NCBI GenBank assembly: GCA_900088475.1
Contig: FLMG01003587.1
Coordinates: forward strand, 28,528 to 92,527
Length of the DNA: 64,000 nt
Source: Hyphochytrium catenoides
Lineage: Eukaryota > Sar > Hyphochytriomycetes > Hyphochytriales > Hyphochytriaceae
Reading direction: 5' to 3'
Under the pieces are notes generated by a model. It was given only the letters and a program-made list of their open reading frames with translations, made no database searches and was not told where the DNA came from. Positions 24,801-36,160 of this stretch are shown piece after piece (positions within the stretch are counted from its first letter, which is position 1; each line of letters opens with the position of its first letter). A program made the position numbers and the translations under genes.

Positions 24801-27800
24801 CCTCCTCCTCCTCTGCACTTGAGACTGCGCCGAGATGAGAAGGTCCAAAAGGGGGAGGTGGGTATTCACCAGATCCTTCCCAGAGACAAACATGAATCGA
24901 ACGAGCTGGGCCAAAACCTCTAAAACCTTTTCCGCTAGTGAAAGTGAACAAACATTGAGCGTAGGGATAGCATGATTCGCAGAGAAGAGGGAGCAGAAGA
25001 GCTCTTTGGCCGCTTGCCAATGTGCTTCACCATCCTTCGTTTGGCCCTTCAAAACAAAAATCTCAGCGTCATGAAGCTGGAGCGAGAGGAGTGAAAATAT
25101 GTCTAGGGGCAGTTCCTTCCCTAAATTCTTAGCAGATACCAACATCTTTTCCACTGTCGTGAGGTCAAGGGACCAGCACGCACCGACATCTCTACTCTTG
25201 TCGTCCTTTCCTCTAATTTCTTTCTCTTCCCCTTGGGCCGTTGGAGGAGGAACTCCTTCCAACCTTCCCGGACTCTCCGAATGATCGCTCCAACTATCCG
25301 AAGCCTTGAAGAAGGAAGTAGGCTTGAACGTCATACTCAAACTCCTCTGGATGGGAGAATGCTTGCCTAAGCTCCCTGTTCTTCCTTCCCCTGTCACGAT
25401 ATGGGCAGTCACGTCAGGTCGCCGAAGTCGTACCGCAAGCCTTTCTTTCTGTTCGGCCTCATCCTGTTTTTCTTGCAAGAGCCTCGTCTGCGATAGAAGT
25501 TCGCCCATAGAGAGAGAAAGTCTTCTCCTCAATGCCTTACGCTGCATGCGATCGTCTCCTGCCTGTTTGAAGCCTTCAAACGCGACATCGTAGCTCCGTA
25601 GAGCATCCCACAGAAGCTCACCCTCTGTTAGATATTTGGGGACCCACCAGCAAGTCAAGGAGCTAGGTGGGAGGCCAAAAGGGGAAGAGGAGAGGAAGCA
25701 TTAACTGGCAGACAGTATCTTCGGCGTCATTGCAAAAGCGATTGCCAAGCGGTAAAAAGTGAGCAGGATGGAGACGTCTGAGGGATCACCAACTCACATG
25801 TTTGCATCTTTTCCCTGTTTTGGACTGAGCGCCAGGAGGGACATACCAGGCGGCTGACAGATCAAAGGAAACATAGGTATGGAACGAGAGGCCTGAAACA
25901 CTCGTTGCAAAATCTTTGCCCTAGAGAATAAAATAGTAGGCAGATCCTGCAGCAGGACATTCCGTTAGTGGTATGGAGCTCATCAACAACCTCTTTCTTG
26001 CCCATAGTTCCGTCAGCCGTATACTAGTTCTCTCTGATGTACAACATGGCCAGTCTCATCTTTGTGCTCACCGGAGACAGCAAATCGTGCGCCATTTGGG
26101 CTGTGGCCGCAGCCCAGCCCAAGCTTTGGCCCCACTGACCCCGTTGAAGGTTGACCTTGGCTTGTAGAATACCCAGATCGCCGTTTGAAGAGGCTGAGAC
26201 AATAGCAGAAATACGGGGAAGGCAGGACTCCAACTGGTTCCCTGCCAAAATCGGTTATAGGGAAGCATACGGTGGAGACAGAAGGTACGGCCGTGAAGGG
26301 GACAAAGAGACCAGAACAACGATACGTTAAGGAGCTATTTTCCTACAACGGCGATGAGTCCTGCCTCACAATCCCTCATCTTCCCGTACCTGCGTACAAC
26401 GGTGGGGAGGTGGACCAGCCTCGAGGTCTGTTCAAGGTGGGCGATTGAAAGGACTGTCTGAGCCCACTGATTTTGTCGATAATCCTAAGGGCTTGAGAGG
26501 GGCTTCCGAGACGAAGGAAAGCCTGACAGATGAGAATCAAATATCGACAGCAATAAGACGAGGCGGAGACTAGACAACGTTCGGATGAATGAAGGCTCAG
26601 ACCCTCGAGAGATTGTCCATGGAACATACGAGACAATACAAAGCAGTTGCGAAGAATAATATCTAGGCTCACAATAATCGAGGTAGCAACGAAAGAAGAG
26701 CGCCTCTATCATAAGCCATGGATATCGAGACCATCACACAATTCGTAAGAAGGGGCAGCTGAGTACATACAACGTCAAATAGGCAAGGAGATTGTTAGGA
26801 TCAATGTCAAAAGGGCAGTGCGTGTACCTTAGCTAGCCAGGAACAGACCGCCACTTTTCTGCTCATAAGGTTTTGGCTTCCTCCGCCTGCCATTCCACCC
26901 CTATACGCTTCTAACTGACACAGCAGCTGCTGAAGCTGGCGGATTGCGCTGGAAGTATGACCCAGCTTTAGGCGCAGCTGAGCACCTTTCAGGGTCAATT
27001 GCTCGAGGCGCAGGCCATATTCATACATCTCAGCCTTCTTAGCGTGGACCAGCCAAGCATCAGAGTATCGATAGTCAGTAAGCCAGCTCTTCAAGAAACA
27101 GAGAGGGCAACCACACAGGCAAGTGCCTCAAAACAAATATAGGGGTTGGGGTAAGATTATAGATGGAAGAAGGGGTAGATAAGCCATTATGGAAAGGAGT
27201 GCGGAGGAGAAGGAAAGATCGGGGATGAAGCCGCAGACGACACATACTTCGTCACTCATGCATTTGAGTTCCTCTTTGAGGTATCGCACGGCTTTTTGAA
27301 GCTCTTGAGAAGCCGCTTCAAAGTCTCCTAATTCTAGATGACTTTTGTAGAGCACGTCAACGATGTAAGTCACCTTTAGGAGATAGTGTGAGATTCGAAG
27401 CGTCAGAGTCATGTCCTTCGCAGAAATGCACTGGTCACCATAGAAAAAGGGGCATCTGTACGACTAGGGTCATAAGAGCTACGACCGTGGAAAGACGTAG
27501 GTTGCGCTGGCCAAGAGCGTAAAGAAGAATAGAAGAAGACACCCGAGTTGTTCAGGCAATCTGTTCAGGAATGTACTATCGAGAGAACCGAAACATCTGT
27601 GACTTATGTGAGACAGTTGACCACAGCGATCTGTTTTACTATCTCTTCTCACCTCGTTGCTGGAATGCTGCCTCATACTCTCCTCCATTATTAGTCTATG
27701 GTAGGCTATAGACCGATGCAAGTCTGCAGTATCAATCGATAGGGTGGCTATTCTCCTTCTCGTCCTCATAAGTTCGTCCACTTCTCTGCCCGTCTCTTTG

Positions 27801-30800
27801 TAGAACTTTTCCATCTCCTGCAGAGTCCAGATTGCCATCTGGAGCTGTCTCGTTCCCGTGAAGCACAGCGACAAGCGGGACAGGAAGTTAAGAAACAAAA
27901 TTGGGGAGAAGACGGCCGCAGGTACTGTCAAAGATGACATCAGTTGACTTGCCCACTTGGTGTCATGGTCCTCATTTCTTCTGGTGACCCAATCTGAGAG
28001 GTCGCTGAAAACTAGGTCGATTGGAGCATCTCTCCACAATAACGAGAAGCAGGGAAGAAGCGGATACGAACAATGCAGCATAACGCGCAGCTGCGAGCAA
28101 AGGCTCACAAGAAGAGTTTCCATCTCAGCGCATGCTCCAGCGTCGTCGAAAGAAAGCGAGGATACCAATGCCGCGCCAACCTTCAATCTTGGAAAAGACG
28201 CTCCATTTCTGTTGTCCTCCTCTTTCGCTTGCACCAGGCAAGACCAGCACCGATGCAGGAAGTCAGTCCTCAGATACCTTAAGCGAAGTTGTTGAGCTGG
28301 GCTTTCTGCCTCCAAACTTCCTAGGGCGGAGGATGGAGGAGATGAGGATGATGCACCTGGAGTCCCAGAGTGCTCCCACGATCGTCCTAGGAGTACTTTA
28401 GATCAGCTCAGACAACTGTAGTCTCGGTCACATACGACTGGAAAAGAAAGGAGACACGCTAACGCAACTTCAATGCTTCAGGAAGAGTTGGGCGAGCAAG
28501 ATCTAAATCAAGATAGATCCACACATGGACGAGTGGATAGCAGCAATTACCATAGTGAGAAGCTTTCCCAGAGTCTCGCAGTCCCTCCTCCCCGACTATA
28601 CTTTCCCCTTCTCTCAACTCTGAGAGGTCCTCGAACGTCAAAGGGGACACCCGTTGCTCATATAATTCATAAGAAGAGAAAATGCTGGCTAGAAGTGGAT
28701 CAGTAGGATCCAAAACCGTGAGTCCTTCTCTTTCGCCTACACGCGCTTGAAGAACTTCAAGAAGGAGGGAGGATAGTCTGTCGTGGATGTCATCCTGCGG
28801 CTTTGAAGCTTTTAAAGCGCAATGCGCCTCGACGTCAATCTTCACCAAACGAGAGGGAAAGGAGACAAAGAAATGGTGAGTGAAACGGCCCCATATGATT
28901 TGAAAGAGTGAGGGACGCTCCGGCTGCCAAGCGGCGAAACTTAGACCGGGCAGAGGATCAGGCCCTACTTTAGCTAAGCGAAATGCGAAAGTGGATGGCA
29001 ATGGAACGATGCGGACGTTTGAGGATGTGAAGCAGATCGCACAGGACTCAAAAATAGAGCAGTGGAGAGGTCTGACCTGAACAAATTTGAATATGTGGTC
29101 CAACGTCAGCCTCTCATCTCCCGTGTGCCTCAAGAGATTAACAATTCTTTCGCTTAGGACTTTTCCTAGCGCTTCTGACTCATTCTCAGAGCCCTGCTTT
29201 TTCTCCATCAACACCACGAACGCCACCAATTGAACTGCGAAGCCAGGAACATGGTCAGACAAGATAACAATCCGACGGAGAGGAGTACGAAGGCAAAGTC
29301 AACGCAGTGGACCCAGAGCATGAAGTACAAAACTAAAAATGTGCTATCAATTAAAGGAAGGCAGGCACGCTTATCGGGACAGGGGCCAGAGTCTATAGAA
29401 GGTACGATGAGCGGTCAGTAGTTTTCTCTTGGTACCATAGAGGTGCATCAAACGACTATTTCCATCGACACCAGTGTCTACGATGTTAGGGCACTCTCGG
29501 TAGTGTTGCACGGCCGTTTGAGCTGACGACTCATCCGCAAAGACCACCAAACGCCTACTGAGAGAGACCATACGACTTCCCCAACCCTGAAGTGAGACAG
29601 CAATGGGAGGGTTAGGTAGAGGAGGGAATAAGGCCCTAGGAAACTTCTAGGAACCTACAGCGCTTGTTGTCACTCTTGCATCGGTAATGTCGGAGCTGCT
29701 AGCTTCATTTGCAGAAAGGAGATCGGGAAAGAGGTCATCCCAGTCGGGCACTGGCTGCAGTAGGGACATGAGACAAGCAGAGCACGGGTAAGGTCACAAG
29801 GTATTGACGACACAGAGAGACGCTCTTCCATCCCAAAAGAATGAATAGATTTCCTATGTTGGAGGTCCCACAAGAGGTGACATTGACGAGCTTGAACAAG
29901 ACGAGAGCAACTTCGGATCGAGGCTCTAACATAGATATTTTCCCTATCAGGCTCATCTAGCGAGCAAGGAGGGGCCACTAAGTAAAGTAACAAAAAGAAA
30001 ATATAGCAGGAGAGAGACTTTGTACCACTAAGGGATCTTCTGCTCCTTGTGAAGGAGGCACTAGCTCTTTAGTTGAGATATCTCCCCGTAGGTATTGAAG
30101 AAGCCGCTCAGCGCTAAATCTGGTCTCTTCCTTCTCCACACGAAAGCTAGAGGCCGTCTGATGAAAGAAGTCCCGATAAAGAGTGGAAGGGCTGGGGATC
30201 CCCTCTGAGCCGGCGTCATTGAACTCTTGATCCCAATCTTCCTCTTCTTCCTCGGCCTCCATCTCTTCGATCGTCCTTGGCTCTCTTTCCTTCCCCTCGC
30301 CGTGTAGATCAGTGCTCACGGTTATTGTCAGTTGCGGAGGGGGAGAGAGCTCTATGTCCATATTTCTTGCCCAAGTGAGCGCCTGCCATGCAACAGCTCT
30401 TGCCTCTGAAAGAGATGTGCAGAGAGCGGGGCGATTTGAGAAGATAGTTGTGCTCTTCGGAGACTTGAAGCAGTCTAGCAGGAGCCCTAGCGGTAGGTGA
30501 TCGTCGTTTCCTAAACCTCCAACTGGTCCCATCTGTCCTCTGTTCCCAACAAGCGCCATAGAGCTCCTTGCTAGCCTTAATCCCACGGACCTTAAACCTA
30601 TGGCCACCAGATACGTCCCCATAGCCACGATGCCAAGACAGATTTCCTTCACTGAGAGGACCCCTGAACATATTCCATTCAAAAGCAGCGCCGCAAAAAG
30701 AGAACTTTCGATGGTTTCTAAAGTGTCCCGGTTAAGATCTTCGGCTACGTTTGAGCCGAGCAAGGGAGCTTTTGAAAGCGAACCAGTCTCGTCCTCTCCA

Positions 30801-31944
30801 CCAACAGGGAGCACCGATGACATGGAAGAGAGGAGTCGGAGAAGGGTTGCTTTCTCCTCCTTGTCTGGCGACAGTAGCTTCTGCTGCCAAAAGAGCATCC
30901 CGGAGACAATTAACTCCATCCTTCTGAATGCTTCAATTAATGAGAAGTCCAACTTGTCGATCTCTCGCCCTTCCGCCAGCCCATATTCAACGCTTAGTAA
31001 AAGATCGAGAATCAGCTCCTTGAGTGGAGTGTCCTGTCCATTCGCCAGATCTCGGGAGGGAACTAGTTGGCTGCTCAAAGTAGGAGGCGGCTGAGTCTTC
31101 TCATCTGATAAGCGCCACCTGAAGAGAGCGGACACAGCCGCAAGCCGATCTCTGGAATCCTGCATTGATAAAAAGAAAGAGCAAATCAACTATCCGCCAT
31201 ACAATTCAAGGAGAGCACAGAGAGGAATGGGAGAGCAACATTGATCAACAGCGCAGAGGAATTTGAGAAACAGTTGATAGAGAAGCACGTGATCTACCTC
31301 ATCATCATCTTTGAGGACCAAAGAGTGGGCTTCACAGTGACGCTCCAACGCAGCTATTGACATTGTTTATGATCAGGTAAGGCCGAGTGGTGCGAACACG
31401 AATTCTTAGATAGCGAGAGAAGAGAACTGGATTGGTTGAACAGCCAAGAACAGTCCTTCGCAGAGCAGAGAAAGTGACAGCGCGGCGAGCTGAGCATCAA
31501 AAAATCGCCGAAGGACATCGAAAGGAGCCCAACGAACAAGAAGTAGGACGAAGAAAGCAATTGCCGACACAGTATCGTTTTCATCCTCCACCTGCAATAG
31601 CTCCACAAGCATCCTCTAGCGCCCTCACTAGAAGCTTCGGCGCCCTATACGTCTTCTGGAAGTCTAGACGATAGCAGAAGAGTGAGCTAAAGTCATTCAC
31701 TCTTAAAGAGATCGCATCGTACCGCTTCTCTCTGGGATCGGCTCATTAGGAAGGGCTTCAAAGTGAAAATCTTGGTCCCAGGATTCTGCAAGGAAAGCGC
31801 AGTGAGAAAGTGCGAAGCAATGAAGGGAGAGAGATAATCTGCCAGAAGGTGCGAGCACTAGTGGAAGCAAGGCAGTTTAGCAAAGATATAGCACGTTTAA
31901 GGTATAGCAAGAGAGAAGCATGCGCTACCCTCAGCCTCCGCCAT
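21845..31944 (-). CDS. Very large helical-repeat (TPR-like) protein with C-terminal inactive separase/CHAT-like domain; possibly CFAP46-like
   Basis: Coding blocks with agreeing phases are 31929-31944, 31723-31785, 31592-31663, 31298-31353 and 30026-31159 (N-terminus), and 23942-24180 and 21845-23779 (C-terminus). In between, long minus-strand frames around 28.5-29.3, 27.5-28.3, 27.1-27.4, 26.8-27.1 and 24.3-25.7 kb read as amphipathic helices of TPR type ('HLELGDFEAASQELQKAVRY'), but I did not fix every junction. The C-terminal exon has a separase/CHAT strand 'LICSPQLGAFPWE', a later strand 'VVLLTFADLVD' where separases have the catalytic GCSS segment, then 'CVLLFVPN' and a helix. No His/Cys dyad is visible. 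Human CFAP46 has a similar dead fold after TPRs, hence the suggestion; inactive separase is the alternative. The N-terminus starts MAEAEESWDQDF. One or two genes are possible. Confidence 0.55.
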
Positions 31945-32721
31945 GGCTAATCCACTTCAGTCCATCCTTTTGACGTCCTGCTGCCAAAAGCGCTGGCACT
32001 AGCGGCGTCCCATCAGAGTCTAACGTCAGCGGAAGGAAATCTCCCAACCTAGAAGTTGGTGCTACTATGACAACAGCACCAAAGACGTTCTTTGTGAAGG
32101 TAGTAGATGGTGAAGAGCAGAGCGGCCGCTGCTGTGCAGCCAATCTACCAGACAACGCTCTGCTGAGCCATGAAGTGGAGGACCTAGGTCACAAGAGATA
32201 CGAGCAGAAAGAGGAATCAGGAGTAAGAGCTCCCCTGGTAGACTTAACCAAGGGATCACTGACCGACAAGTCAGACAGATGGTGGTGAGTGAGCTCAAGA
32301 CAGCCCGGGCAGCAGCGGAGATCACACGCGGGACGCCTGCCTCCCGAAGTGAGACATCCTTTCAACAAACCTTCACCCAACATCAAGTGGTGACCCATGG
32401 GTGTACCCAGGTCTACCTATCTCATTCTTAATTCATTGTACCCATGTTACCTGGACGCTACCCCGCCCCTACCCAAATAACACCTCTGGCCTTTGGGTTG
32501 ATGTGAGCGCTGTTGGAGCTTTTTAGAAGATCAAGAACCCAGTCCATCGACGGGCACACGATCCGCAAGGGGCCAGGCGACACGCACATAGCACTGCCTA
32601 GAGAGAGAGGCCTTCAGATTGCGCGCAGAGAGCTGGTCATGGCTGTAGCTTGCTCAGTGCTGCTCCAAAAAGGACAATGGGGAGTCACTAGGCTTCGAAG
32701 GTAGGTAGAGTATAGCAGCTC
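31945..32721. promoter_or_regulatory. Divergent intergenic region between the giant helical protein (-) and RBM48 (+)
   Basis: 777 nt separate the divergent start codons. Frames of up to about 86 codons occur on both strands but show no family likeness and no phase-consistent extension. No individual promoter element could be recognised. Confidence 0.35.
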
Positions 32722-33779
32722 ATGTCTGGAAAGGCAAAGCTTTCGGCTGGCCAAAGGCAGGAGTATGACTGGCTTCTCCCGGAACCCAAAGCCGAAGCAA
32801 CCTCTGCTGGCAGCTGGGAGCATGTACACGAGGCCAAGGAGATCACTCGCCCCAAGTACAGGACCGGCAAAAAGGAGACTGCTGTCAAGGTGTATACGGT
32901 GAATCAGGAGTCAAGGTGCCACTACTATTATCTACTTACTCCCTCGCTACTCGTCACTCAGGTCGTGAGTCCTCGTTGCCAGGTATCTCGTCATCAGCAA
33001 CATTCCCTCTATTGGGCATGGAACTCTAGAAGAGCTCTTGTCGCGGTTATCCGCGTTCGGCGTCATAGAAGAGTAGGAGAAAGGTCCGCCTTATCTACGT
33101 CGGTTGCAATCCTTCTAAGCACCATTCTGTGGCGTTTGCAGGCATCGCGTTATGGATGAGGTCGAAGCTGAGCCATTTACGGATATATTGTGGGTCAAGT
33201 ATAAGGAGATCACAGCTGCAAGGTTGGCTTTCTTCAGCGTTCAGCCTGTTTTGTTCTTCCGACTTGAACGTCCCATTCGTTTTGTGCTCCTGTTATGGTG
33301 CAGAATATGCAGGGCGAAGATCAAGCAGAAGCCTTTCTATGGACACCTTCTGCACATCCGCTATGCCCCAGAGTATGAGGACGTGCGAGATGTCCAAGAG
33401 AAGCTTAAGCAAAGAAAGGCTCTAATTCTTGATAGATATCGAAAGTTCCAAGGTGCTCTACTGGTTTCCTCTGACAACGTTGGGAGTGGCTCACGCTATA
33501 ATCTATCGCCTCTTTGGAGCAGAGTTCCATGAGCATAGACGGCAAGCAGAACAACAACAGAGGAAAGAGGCCAGACCCACTGGAAGTATTGTGAAAGCGA
33601 TGACTCAAATGGACAAAACGACCTCCAGCGGAGGCACTTTCCCTCCCAGACCAGGAGGTCAAAGACGTCGGGCTGATGTTCTGCGGGATGCTGTCCGTCA
33701 GAAGCTCAGCCAAAAGCCCGGACTGGATAGGAGAGTCTCGCCGAAGAGTCCACCCAGAGCTAAGCGAAGGCGAAGTTGA
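32722..33779 (+). CDS. RBM48: RBM48-type RNA-binding protein, complete, 5 exons
   Basis: In animals and plants RBM48 binds ARMC7 and is needed for splicing of U12-type introns. Exons: 32722-32915, 32983-33072, 33142-33222, 33304-33452, 33523-33779; phases agree, giving 256 aa. The N-terminal family block 'RPKYRTGKKETAVKVYTVN' is followed directly by the RRM, with 'YLVISNIPSIG' as RNP2 and 'DILWVKYKE' in the RNP1 position. Then comes the RBM48 tail block 'PFYGHLLHIRYAPEYE', which shows it is not just any RRM protein. The C-terminal ~85 residues are basic and end in 'RAKRRRS', a likely nuclear localisation signal. The start is the first ATG in frame and gives the expected N-terminal length. The 3' end converges on the UIM protein gene 520 nt away. 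Confidence 0.9.
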
Positions 33780-34299
33780 GAAGACATTCACAGCCCTTCG
33801 TCGTGTGTCCCTGTCGCTCTCTAACTATTGTCCTGTCGGATTTAGGTCTTGCCAGGAAAATTTTCGTAGATGTAGCTAGTCTTCGTTACCATCAAGCTGA
33901 TGGTCTGAGCAAGAGCCCTTGCCACCTTTTTTAGCTTTATAAGCTAAGGCCGGTGCCTCCTAGATTCTGCGTAGTGCCAAGTCCCATACAATCGAGATAC
34001 ATTATAAAGGTACCGTAGAAGAGTCGGGCAGGTCGGTGTATCAGAAGTTGAAGGAGCTGATCAACAGGCGACTTCTCGATACCTCTGTTCTTTGGTGCCG
34101 GGCTTCTGAAGATGGTGAGGTCTGGCATCCTGCTCTTTGCTGTCTTCTCTTGCTTGAGAACGGGAGTAGACATCTTGCTTCCTCTATCCTTAGCCCTTTC
34201 AGCACTCTTGGGCGCTTGCGAAATCGTCAAGCTCAGGAAACTGAAGGAGAAATCATTAGCCTTGTCAGTGAAAGAGAAGCTGAGGGCCAGAAACTCTGT
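33780..34299. other. Convergent 3' intergenic region
   Basis: 520 nt lie between the stops of RBM48 (+) and the UIM protein (-). A minus-strand frame around 33937-34230 is lysine- and serine-rich and could be an extra 3' exon of the UIM gene by alternative splicing. I could not find an in-phase junction, so it is left out of the model. Confidence 0.3.
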
Positions 34300-35238
34300 C
34301 TACCGTGGATGATAGGGGCTGTCAGAGTCGAAACACTCATTATTTGTGAACTCTCTGGGTCTGCTTGCTAGGTCCTGCTTCGCAAGCTTGGTTTTGGACT
34401 TGGTTGTGACTGTCGAAGATCTGGTCAAGAGGCTCAACTGGCGGCCTAGCGACGCCTCCCGCATCCTACTCTTTCTTAGCTCAAGGCCTAAATTGAGTCG
34501 CTCCACAATTGACTGCTGAAGAGCCAGCTCTAGGGTGATGTGTCCCTGCAAAAGATTCAGATAGTGAACCATCATTGAAGGCACTGTTTAAACATGCAAG
34601 AGAAAGAATATGACGGCTACCGTCTCAAGCTTAGCTTCAACCTTGTCTCCAGCTCCCAAATCTGCCGCGATATCTACTGCTTTACCAGTTGCTCTATCCT
34701 TGGCCGCCTTTAGCATGGCTTCTTTGATGGTCAGAAGCTTTCTCAGTGAAAGTACCTGAGGTAGGAATGGGAGTCAGTTAAGGAAAGAGGTGAACACAAA
34801 GAAGAATGACCAGGCACTTTGGCACCTCTTCTCCTAGGCTTTGAATTTCCTCATAGAGCAGTCGGGAAGATATGCCTTCATGATCCTGGTGGTCTGTCGA
34901 TTACCAGTCACGAAGTTAGCGCGCGGAAGCACGAGAGCGTATAGGAGACGGAGCACATATACCAATAGGCTCGAGAATGCCAGAGAGTTCTTGTCCCTGT
35001 TCAAGCGGTTCAATACAGTCTTGATGGGAGTTGTCCTTATGATGTTCCTCTTCGAGCATTTTCCCTGTAGCCGTATTCAAAGTAAGGAATTCTGTCCGTG
35101 ACAAGTCACCTCATAACAGCAAAGTTGTCTGATTAAGCCCTTTAATTTGTGCCTACCATCAGTATGGCTCTGTGACTGCGCTATCGCTGCTGCGAGCTCG
35201 GCGTCTTCTTCTTCTTCACTATTCCACTCGTCGGCCAT
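34300..35238 (-). CDS. Small acidic protein with N-terminal ubiquitin-interacting motif and coiled coil, 5 exons
   Basis: I do not recognise a family. Exons (minus order): 35157-35238, 34963-35109, 34826-34893, 34621-34755, 34300-34545; all phases agree, giving 225 aa. The start MADEWNSEEEEDAELAAAIAQSQ fits the UIM pattern: an acidic run, then Leu, the Ala-Ile pair and the conserved Ser, so ubiquitin binding is a reasonable inference. Residues about 78-165 are heptad-like ('LLYEEIQSLGEEVLSLRKLL', 'LNLGLELRKS') and predict a coiled coil. The C-terminal ~50 residues are Ser/Thr/Lys-rich and likely disordered. No catalytic motif is visible. The ATG is the first in frame and lies right at the UIM. 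It is transcribed towards RBM48; nothing in the neighbourhood explains its job. Confidence 0.7.
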
Positions 35239-36160
35239 GTTCGACTACCTCCCGACATCCGACTCACACTGATATCTAGGTTGAAGGCGACGCTATGCGC
35301 TCCTCAATGTACCTTCCTTTGATTCAATCAAGTCTAGCCTCCGTGCTGGGGAAGGCAAGAGGGCCCTGATGAGTACTGAGGAGAAGTTTTCTCTTGGGCC
35401 CGTACCTACAAGAAGCCAAGGTAGCGCTACCTATCCTCTCACCTTCCCCGCGGGTTAGGCTCTTGGAGGATGATGAGGGGCGGAAGTCCTCCTCCTACTG
35501 CGAAGGCTGTTACTTGTTACTCTTCGGCGGGTGTTATGGGTATCATGGGTAGATTACCCAAGGTATTTAAAAGTCCTAAGGGGCGGACTTATTATTACTT
35601 TGACTACTCACCGCTAACGGCAATAAATGTATACCCAGATACATCTTGGCTAACATAGGTCATGGAACTGCACATCAGCTTTGTGTGTCAACGCCGCTTC
35701 ACAATGGGCTGATAAGCCTTCCCATTTGTCAAGGAAAGAGGAGAATGATGATAACAGTGCCAGGGACAGTGGTTGGAGAGAATTGTCTCTCCTTCCATCA
35801 TAGGCACATAGGGAGATGCCATGTGATGCTCTAGCGCTCGATGATGGTCAAGAGAATAAATATAAAGAGTCAATCAGAAAGTGACCGTGTACATAAAGGA
35901 CGTATCTATCACGAAGGGTCTAGGGAGCACACTAACTCAGCTGTCACCAGTAGCGAACGGAGGTGGCGGCGTAGCCATGTACTGGAGAGCGTATCTTGCA
36001 CGGCTATTTACGTCGTTCGATTTGCCGGGGCTAGGGCAACCAGCGGCAGGCGGTAGACCTAGCGGCTGTGGGGGGCCTCGACGGGGTGGAGACGGAGGTA
36101 GAGGTGGGGATCCCACAGGGTTGAGGATGGCCGCTACTGAGTTAGCTTGACTCTGGAAAC
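35239..36160. other. 922 nt intergenic region
   Basis: It lies between the start of the UIM protein gene and the stop of the EF-hand gene, both on the minus strand, so it holds the UIM gene's promoter. A plus-strand Gly/Arg-rich frame (35881-36150) lacks family resemblance and splice partners and looks like chance. Confidence 0.35.

Noticed and set aside
35881-36150. A Gly/Arg-rich plus-strand frame as an RNA-binding protein
   Set aside because: It is composition-driven, lacks an RGG spacing pattern and has no splice-consistent extension.
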